64,000 bases of DNA from RYN-111 sp963760125 (GTDB lineage Bacteria; Actinomycetota; Actinomycetes; Mycobacteriales; SCTD01). The notes beneath the pieces were generated by a model. The model ran no database searches. It was not told the origin of the DNA and worked only from the letters and a program-made list of their open reading frames with translations. Positions 59,401 through 64,000 of the stretch are shown piece after piece (positions within the stretch are counted from its first letter, which is position 1; each line of letters starts with the position of its first letter). The DNA is taken from the NCBI GenBank assembly GCA_963760125.1, contig CAVXBV010000010.1, positions 1 through 64,000 on the forward strand, in the 5' to 3' direction. The translations under genes were made by a program, and so were the position numbers.

Positions 59401-60682
59401 GGTCGCCGGGGACTGCAGCACGGGGGAGGTGTCTCCCGGGCGCGACTTCTTCGGGACGGACGGCTTCGACCTCGAGGTGACCGACGGCGCGCAGCGGGTC
59501 CGGGCGCACGCACGTCTCGACGTCTCTGCCGTCAACGACCCGCCCTCCATCGACGAGGAGGTGCTGGGCGCCAGCACCGATGAGGACACACCGGTGAGCG
59601 TCACCCTGGCGGGCTCCGACGTGGACGGCGACTGCCCCCTCGCCTTCACGATCGTGTCCCCGCCCAGCCACGGGCGGCTCGGCCCGCTCAGCGACATCAC
59701 GTGCACCGGAGGCAGCGCGAGTGCGACCACGCTCTACACCCCGGACCGTGACTTCCACGGCAACGACGCCCTGTCCTTCCGCCTGACCGACCCCTCCGGG
59801 GCGAGCTCGAACGCCGCCGGCGTCGGCATCACCGTGGCGGCGGTCAACGACGCCCCCACGGCAGGGGACCGCGCGGTGTCGGTCGCGGCCGGTTCCGCGG
59901 CGACGTGGACACCGGCTGCCACGGACGTGGACGGTGACGCGCTCAGCTGCAGCATCAGCGCTCCGCCGTCGAAGGGCACCGCCTCGGTGGCCGGGGACTG
60001 CACCTCGGGCTCCTACGTCGCCTCAGGGACGTCGTCCGGGTCTGACTCCTTCACCTACGCCGTCAGCGACGGCATCGCGTCAGCCAGCGCCACGGTGTCC
60101 GTCACCATCAGCGGGGCACCGGTCCTGATCTTCGACGACTTCGAGACCGGGGGCCTCGCCGGCTGGACCGTCGGCGGCAGCGCCACGGCGTCCGAGGCCA
60201 ACCCGCGGGCCGGGAACTGGGCTGCCGATGTCGACAGCACGACAGGAGGACCGGCGTTTCTCAAACGGCTGCTCCCCGGTACCCCGGCGGCGACGACCAC
60301 GCAGGCGTGGGTGCGGGTGGGCTCCAGCCCGACATCGGGGCTCACGGCCCTGCTCAGGTTCCGTGGTGCCGACGACGCAGCCCTGCTGACCCTGTCGGTC
60401 GACAGCAGCAGGCGACTCAAGCTCCGCAACGAGGTGACCCGCGTCGTCCAGCCCTCGGCGACCGCGCTGCCGCTCGGCGCCTACGCCTTCGTGGAGGTGC
60501 GCGTCACCACAGCGGGGCCGAACAGCACCGTGCGCGTGCTCGTGAACGGGGTCGGCGTCAGCGGGCTGGACATGGATGCTGACCTCGGTCCGGGGCGGGT
60601 GGCGGCGGTCCAGCTCGGCGACAACGCGAAAGGTCCGACGGGGCGCTTCGCCTATGACGACGTCCGGGTGACCGGCGCGTGA
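56429..60682 (+). CDS. Large secreted multidomain protein with PHP, Fn3, CBM96-like and Ig-like modules
   Basis: 1417 residues from a GTG overlapping the previous stop. After a signal peptide comes a PHP-like metallophosphoesterase region (TDLHAHSVVSGD, FNAVYLTDHQ; later LPGQEMGGNDHAQRLHFP, YPVQLNHPG, GTWTSDSHRD), with an inserted beta-sandwich at about 110-310. Then a fibronectin type III domain (about 705-790), a DNRLRE/CBM96-like module (ADTYASSTAPSSSYGTAKTM, about 795-945), three cadherin/Big_9-like Ig repeats with VNDPP/VNDAP links (about 950-1230), and a C-terminal LamG-like lectin domain (FDDFETGGLAGWTVGG to the end). It is exported; metal-dependent ester hydrolysis near polysaccharide is a reasonable guess. 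Confidence 0.8.
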   Translation: MSRGPRLVGAGVLLATSVLVALGPGAGHAASAGEGESRAWPYWKTDLHAHSVVSGDATADSGIIATYAKEQGFNAVYLTDHQAASYNVIGGVVASHLSFDDDAGANRQWKDEPSAPTATATATRSTEHALSGTNGYLVSATGAREAFGWIKRGPNLRSGQITAKFSVYPTRIDPDAGLYFSFSLGGDATVPSRESDGYTTQAGTVLPGRSTTFVWQLGAARSATDDGTTRVVTRPLTYSLNTWNTYTIDVTQAILDAFPDPETRPGDLNALLFLKMAASSSGGTATGWFDALSVDAANAPTKSAGAAAASADDFIARNAAISTWDTPTFRLLPGQEMGGNDHAQRLHFPITDPAQWQQFSKGVEGIPTVQASGYPVQLNHPGLPGGVTDEEALTNRAYGAEAMEAVERGVNDVMIRDFDLLLRQGEPLVGTWTSDSHRDATFGPATFLQAPVLSGDELLHSLFEGRAFLAKVDFPGQVSFTPDLRGGSYPARYPKYRSVDEPLSALRLQITAGIPAGSSVVWLRDGAVVRSDVVATDGGYDGQLVLSVPSGSTPVRAEVRRPDGSRLLMTEPVILRTSAALPRGVSAHLERVVTPSGTGYTSRSIPGVTGLAFDAASGALTTTVGAPAGSRLLEVLGTGSRVPAEVRRDGQVLPRLASRAALAATAEEGWAFDETRHELVVQGIGQTTSTALSVTLVPGADTTAPSTPAAFTALALNARTVRLAWEASEDDTGVTRYVVRRNGAVITALTSGVTTWDDTSVSPSTDYTYAIEAEDAASNHSGQVTAQVLTQRTTVTTVGPLADTYASSTAPSSSYGTAKTMKADSSPEVVSFVRFPAPPPAAALLGASLRLTSSAALPSGVRVHLLDNHTWGEATLNWNNAPPRGAQIAASTAMSGGAESAIDVLAGVGSATVDLALTNPSPTNVSLYTKENGTAVPRLVYETSTVAPTLGALSLATREDQPVTFTPTVGGGNGSPLTCRVVTPPASGTAWVAGDCSTGEVSPGRDFFGTDGFDLEVTDGAQRVRAHARLDVSAVNDPPSIDEEVLGASTDEDTPVSVTLAGSDVDGDCPLAFTIVSPPSHGRLGPLSDITCTGGSASATTLYTPDRDFHGNDALSFRLTDPSGASSNAAGVGITVAAVNDAPTAGDRAVSVAAGSAATWTPAATDVDGDALSCSISAPPSKGTASVAGDCTSGSYVASGTSSGSDSFTYAVSDGIASASATVSVTISGAPVLIFDDFETGGLAGWTVGGSATASEANPRAGNWAADVDSTTGGPAFLKRLLPGTPAATTTQAWVRVGSSPTSGLTALLRFRGADDAALLTLSVDSSRRLKLRNEVTRVVQPSATALPLGAYAFVEVRVTTAGPNSTVRVLVNGVGVSGLDMDADLGPGRVAAVQLGDNAKGPTGRFAYDDVRVTGA

Positions 60683-61188
60683 GGATCCGCACGGCACTCC
60701 CCCTTGGGGTGCTCCTCCTGGCCGCCGGTTGTCAGGGCGCCACCCGGGCGGTCCCCACCGCTGCGGAGAGGCCAGCGACGCGCTCGGCCGTCCTCACGAG
60801 TTGTCCCCTGCCGGTCTCGTCGGGGGTCCCTGGCGACCTGCCGCTCGTCGACCGCGAGGTGCTGAACCTCGGCGGTGGCCTGCTGGGACACCGCGTGGTG
60901 TTCCAGCGGACCACCGCTCGGCGCGTCGTGCTGTCCGTCGGCGTCGAGGCGCTGGACGCCTTCGAGGACCTGGACATGGACGCCCGAGACCGGACCGTCG
61001 GCGGTCGCCGTGCCACGGTGTCCACCACGCTGTTCCAGCCCAGGCTGACCGTCGTGGAGCTCACGACCGGGACCGAGGACCTGCCCGATCGCTGCGCGCC
61101 GCTGTTCGCCGTCACGGAGAGCCTCACCGCCCTCGAGCTCGACCAGGTGATCGCCGGGCTGTCGTTCGCTCCCGAACCCGCCGGCTGA
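60679..61188 (+). CDS. Lipoprotein of unknown function
   Basis: 169 residues from a GTG overlapping the previous stop (GTGA). The N-terminus RTALPLGVLLLAAGC is a lipoprotein signal with lipobox AAGC. Two further Cys (TSCPLP, DRCAPLF) may form a disulfide. The rest is a small alpha/beta domain without recognised motif. Last gene of the surface operon, ended by a strong hairpin at 61247. Confidence 0.65.
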   Translation: MRIRTALPLGVLLLAAGCQGATRAVPTAAERPATRSAVLTSCPLPVSSGVPGDLPLVDREVLNLGGGLLGHRVVFQRTTARRVVLSVGVEALDAFEDLDMDARDRTVGGRRATVSTTLFQPRLTVVELTTGTEDLPDRCAPLFAVTESLTALELDQVIAGLSFAPEPAG

Positions 61189-61246
61189 CGAGACGTCGCG
61201 AACCCTCCCGCCTCGGCCGTGGGGACGGGCCGGGCTCGCACACGAC

Positions 61247-61280
61247 GGAGCGCCCGTCCTCCCCCGAGGACGGGCGCTCC
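61247..61280. terminator. Strong bidirectional terminator
   Basis: A perfect 15-bp stem (61247-61261 with 61266-61280) with a CCCC loop lies between the converging genes at 61188 and 61298. Confidence 0.85.
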
Positions 61281-61297
61281 TCCTTCGCGTGGCTCTC

Positions 61298-63727
61298 TCA
61301 GTCGACGCCGGCGGTGACCTCGGCCGGGCGCTGTGCGGGCGTCTCGTCGAGGAAGGCCTGCAGCCGCCGGACGGAGTCGGCGTCGGCCGCGGCGCGCTCT
61401 GCCCGTGGGCTGTCCAGCAGGGTGCGAATGTCCTGCGCCCAGCTGAAGCTGTCGCTGGTGACGCGACGTGCGGCGATCCCGGCTACGGCGGTGCGCAGGA
61501 TCTCGACCTCCCGGTCTCGCAGTTGCTGGTAGTCGGCATCGCCGAAGACGAGCGCAGGAGCGAAGTAGCGGAAGGGCGGGAAGCCGTACGCGTCGTCGGT
61601 GTTCTCGATGAGCTCCTGCAGCAGCCCGTCCTCGGAGATGGGCTCGACGCCTGGCGTGCCCCGCTCGATGACGAACAGGTCCGTCACCTCGACGCGGTCG
61701 ACCACCTGGCAGGGCACCAGTCGACGCACGTCGAACTTCGGCGGCGGGATGACCATCTGCGTCAGGGCGTTCGTCCCCATGATCGGCAGGTTGTGCTCGG
61801 CGAGGAAGGTGCCGAATGCCCTGCCCTCCTTGCTGTGCAGCCGGCTCTGGACCCGCAGGCGGCGCCACTCCGCGGGCGAGAGGTCGTTGATCCCCAAGGC
61901 CCGCAAGGTGTGTTGGGAGATGGTCAGCGGCTTCGGGAAGCACCGCGCCGTCCCGTCCTGCTCCAGCACGGTCATGTCGTCCGAGAGGAAGCGTGCGCCG
62001 TGGGAGCGCAGCATCGTCAGCACCGTCCCGGTCTTGCCGGTGTCGGTGCGGGCGGACAGCAGCAGACCTCGTCCGCCGAGCTCCAGGCAGGCGCTGTGCA
62101 GCAGCATCCGGCCTCGGCTCACCGCTTGGAAGCGGAGCAGCGCCTCGATGACGTTGGTGTAGAGGACGTGCGGTGACCGGGCGAGCAGCGGCCCGGCTGT
62201 GACCTCGATCGGGTCGCCGAGCTCGACGCGGAAGTTGGCACCGAGCCGCCCGAGGTGCTCCTCGTACGCCACGCCCGCTGGTCCGACGTGCTGCGTCATG
62301 CGCGCCCGGCGCCGCGGGCTGCCGCCGACGGCGCCGACCCGGATCCGGATGTCGACCTCGCGACCCAGGGTGCCGTCGCGGAACCACTCCAGCTCCTTGA
62401 GCGGGATCTCTGAACCCACCGTGGCGATCCCGGGGATGGCGTAGCGGTGGGGCAGGTGGATGGGCTCGCGCGTGAGCCGCTGCCGGGACGACAGGTCGAG
62501 GACGACGTCCACCGGCTCCCGCTTCTGGCTCGGAGCGGTCAGTCGATCGGTCGTCAGGGTCGTCGTCATGGTGATGGTTCCCCCAGAGGTCGTGGACGGG
62601 TAGATGAGGCGGTCAGTGACGGTGAAGCGACCGGCGAAGCCGACGAGCAGCGTCAGGAAGGTCGCGGCGAGGTAGCCGACGCCCAGGCCGTCGACCAGCA
62701 GTGCCAGCAGCGGCAGACGCAGCAGGAGGACGGCGTTGTTCAGCAGTCCCGAGCGCACCAGCCGCCGGGCCCGGCCGGCGCGAGGGGCCCGGTCGGCGAA
62801 GACGAGGTGCTCGGTCAGCAGGGAGTTCCAGAGGGACGAGACCTGGGTCGCAACGGCGGCGGCCGCCAGGTAGTGCAGGTCGGCACCGCTCACGAGCACG
62901 GCCACCGTCCCGAGGTTCACCGCGATGCCCGACGCGCCGACTGAAGCGAAGGCCAGGGCACGGGCCCGAGGTGTCGACGCGCGGAGCCGCACCAGGGAGC
63001 GGAGGAAGCGCACGCCCTCGCGCCAGGAGGCCTTGCTGTCGCCGCTGTGCCGGTCGGCGAAGGCGAAGGGGACCTCCGTGACGCGGAGGGGCCCGCTGCG
63101 CACGAGCAGCTCGAGCAGGATCTTGAACCCGTCCGGCCGCAGCTGTCCGACGGCGTCCCGTCGTACGGCGAAGAAGCCGCTCATGGGGTCGGTGGTCGCG
63201 TGCAGCCGGCGAGGGAACGCCGCTTTGGCCAGGGACGTGGCGAGGCCGCTCACGGCGTAGCGCTGCCAGCCCGCCAGTCCGGCGCTGCTGCCGTTGCCGA
63301 CGTGGCGGCTGGCGACCACGACGTCGTACCCCGGGGTGGCGTCGAGCAGCGACGCGACGGTCTCCGGCGGGTGCTGCAGGTCCCCGTCCATCACGATGAC
63401 CCACGGGGCGTCGCTCGCGGTCAGGCCGGCGAGAACCGCCCCTCCCAGCCCACCGTCGCGGTGGCCAGGAGCCCGGTGCAGCAGACGGACCGGCAACGAA
63501 GCCGGAGCGTGTGCTGCAGCGTGCACGACGGCGTCGCAGGTGCCGTCGTCGCTGTCGTCGACGAAGAGCACCTCCGCGTGGCGGCCGTGCAGCGCTGGGG
63601 TGAGTCGGTCGAGCAGGGGAGCGACGTTGCCGGCCTCGTTGCGGGTGGGCACCAGGACGGTGACCTGCGCGGCGGGGCGGGCGGGGCCAGCAGAGCCAAC
63701 CATCTCGTGCTGCTGTCGTTGGTGCAT
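61298..63727 (-). CDS. GT2 glycosyltransferase - GtrA - P-loop kinase (HprK-like) fusion
   Basis: 809 residues from an ATG at 63727; a second ATG at 63703 is possible. Residues about 20-240 are a GT2 dolichol-phosphate-mannose-synthase-like domain (QVTVLVPTRNEAGNVAPLLD, VLFVDDSDDGT, VIVMDGDLQHPPE). Residues about 260-375 are a GtrA-type four-helix membrane domain. From about 390 a different protein begins at an internal Met (TMTTTLTTDRL) and includes Walker A SARTDTGKTG and FLSDDMTVLEQDG, as in HPr-kinase/PEPCK-like P-loop proteins. No stop separates them. Either this is a true three-part fusion or two genes that happen to share a frame; a ribosome site before the internal ATG is not evident. 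Confidence 0.75.
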   Translation of the reverse strand: MHQRQQHEMVGSAGPARPAAQVTVLVPTRNEAGNVAPLLDRLTPALHGRHAEVLFVDDSDDGTCDAVVHAAAHAPASLPVRLLHRAPGHRDGGLGGAVLAGLTASDAPWVIVMDGDLQHPPETVASLLDATPGYDVVVASRHVGNGSSAGLAGWQRYAVSGLATSLAKAAFPRRLHATTDPMSGFFAVRRDAVGQLRPDGFKILLELLVRSGPLRVTEVPFAFADRHSGDSKASWREGVRFLRSLVRLRASTPRARALAFASVGASGIAVNLGTVAVLVSGADLHYLAAAAVATQVSSLWNSLLTEHLVFADRAPRAGRARRLVRSGLLNNAVLLLRLPLLALLVDGLGVGYLAATFLTLLVGFAGRFTVTDRLIYPSTTSGGTITMTTTLTTDRLTAPSQKREPVDVVLDLSSRQRLTREPIHLPHRYAIPGIATVGSEIPLKELEWFRDGTLGREVDIRIRVGAVGGSPRRRARMTQHVGPAGVAYEEHLGRLGANFRVELGDPIEVTAGPLLARSPHVLYTNVIEALLRFQAVSRGRMLLHSACLELGGRGLLLSARTDTGKTGTVLTMLRSHGARFLSDDMTVLEQDGTARCFPKPLTISQHTLRALGINDLSPAEWRRLRVQSRLHSKEGRAFGTFLAEHNLPIMGTNALTQMVIPPPKFDVRRLVPCQVVDRVEVTDLFVIERGTPGVEPISEDGLLQELIENTDDAYGFPPFRYFAPALVFGDADYQQLRDREVEILRTAVAGIAARRVTSDSFSWAQDIRTLLDSPRAERAAADADSVRRLQAFLDETPAQRPAEVTAGVD

Positions 63728-63938
63728 GTGCTGCAGGTTGCGTCGCGCCGGCGCTGTGCGGACCGCGCCGACGGCGCACCTCCCGGGGACCGTCTGCGGG
63801 GGAGGGGCTGGTGCCGTCGTACTAGCGGGGCTACGTCAGGGTGCGTGGAACGGACCTCCGGGGGGCCGGCGGGTGCCCTGGCGACCCGGCCCAGACCGCG
63901 ATCGGACAGAATGGTCTCACCGAGACTGTGGAGGACGC

Positions 63939-64000
63939 GTGACCGACGCCAAGCTGGAAACCCCGAACGGCGTGATCGAGCTGACGGCCGTGGAGGGCAC
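63939..64000 (+). CDS. Partial gene start, possibly citrate synthase
   Basis: GTG at 63939 with GGAGG upstream; only about 20 codons (TDAKLETPNGVIELTAVEG) lie in the window. The short polar start followed by a small beta-hairpin ending in VEGT resembles the N-terminus of actinobacterial citrate synthases. The 211-bp gap upstream (63728-63938) shows no other feature to me. The match is weak because so little is visible. Confidence 0.4.
   Translation, partial: MTDAKLETPNGVIELTAVEG

Overview
The window is very GC-rich DNA from an actinomycete. The signs are GTG and TTG starts, many 1-4 bp ATGA/GTGA gene overlaps, leaderless promoters, a DUF222/HNH protein, an LAxTG surface protein and Liv-type ABC fusions. 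I cannot name the genus. No rRNA, tRNA, CRISPR array or IS element is visible.

Layout. 1-1407: three decayed genes in a row (cupin, YjbR-like, DinB-like). 1501-5977: a wall-anchored LVIVD-type protein, a DUF222/HNH protein and a secreted protein. 5980-44397: a large catabolic and transport island made of several divergent operons. 44403-50994: a membrane protein, an NRDE protein, two secreted proteins and two LuxR-type regulators facing each other. 51074-61188: one overlapping operon for cell-surface work (GT39-type glycosyltransferase, phosphoesterase, membrane-anchored protein, GH99-like protein, a 1417-residue PHP multidomain protein and a lipoprotein); three of its genes are broken by frameshifts. 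61298-63727: a glycosyltransferase/GtrA/P-loop kinase fusion. 63939-end: the first codons of a gene that may be citrate synthase.

Main proposal (inference from family resemblance judged by eye). The island looks like a bacterial chlorophyll, or related tetrapyrrole, degradation system. It has two chlorophyllase-like hydrolases (14103-14972, 18306-19286), two NYC1/NOL-like short-chain reductases (28630-29412, 42219-42992), a Rieske oxygenase of the PAO/CAO general type (39430-40572) directly followed by a red-chlorophyll-catabolite-reductase-like gene, and two further RCCR-like genes (17512-18309, 26989-27786). A lower pathway for the maleimide and alkylmaleate fragments of opened tetrapyrroles can be drawn from a C-N hydrolase, two maleate-isomerase-family proteins, a class III CoA-transferase, a PEP-mutase/dimethylmalate-lyase-family protein, a CitE-like lyase, a fumarate-reductase-like flavoprotein, an acyl-CoA dehydrogenase and aldehyde dehydrogenases (one of them broken). 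A complete branched-chain-type ABC importer and an MFS protein could move substrates.

Regulation. A 13-bp palindrome GGAACA-N-TGTTCC occurs at four promoters in the island (9486, 15780, 32261, 32352). A second palindrome, GTTYCRCTNAGYGRAAC-like, lies in front of two RCCR-like genes (17482, 26946). A TetR gene has its own CTGCTA-N6-TAGCAG palindrome. The shared sites suggest that the scattered operons form one regulon.
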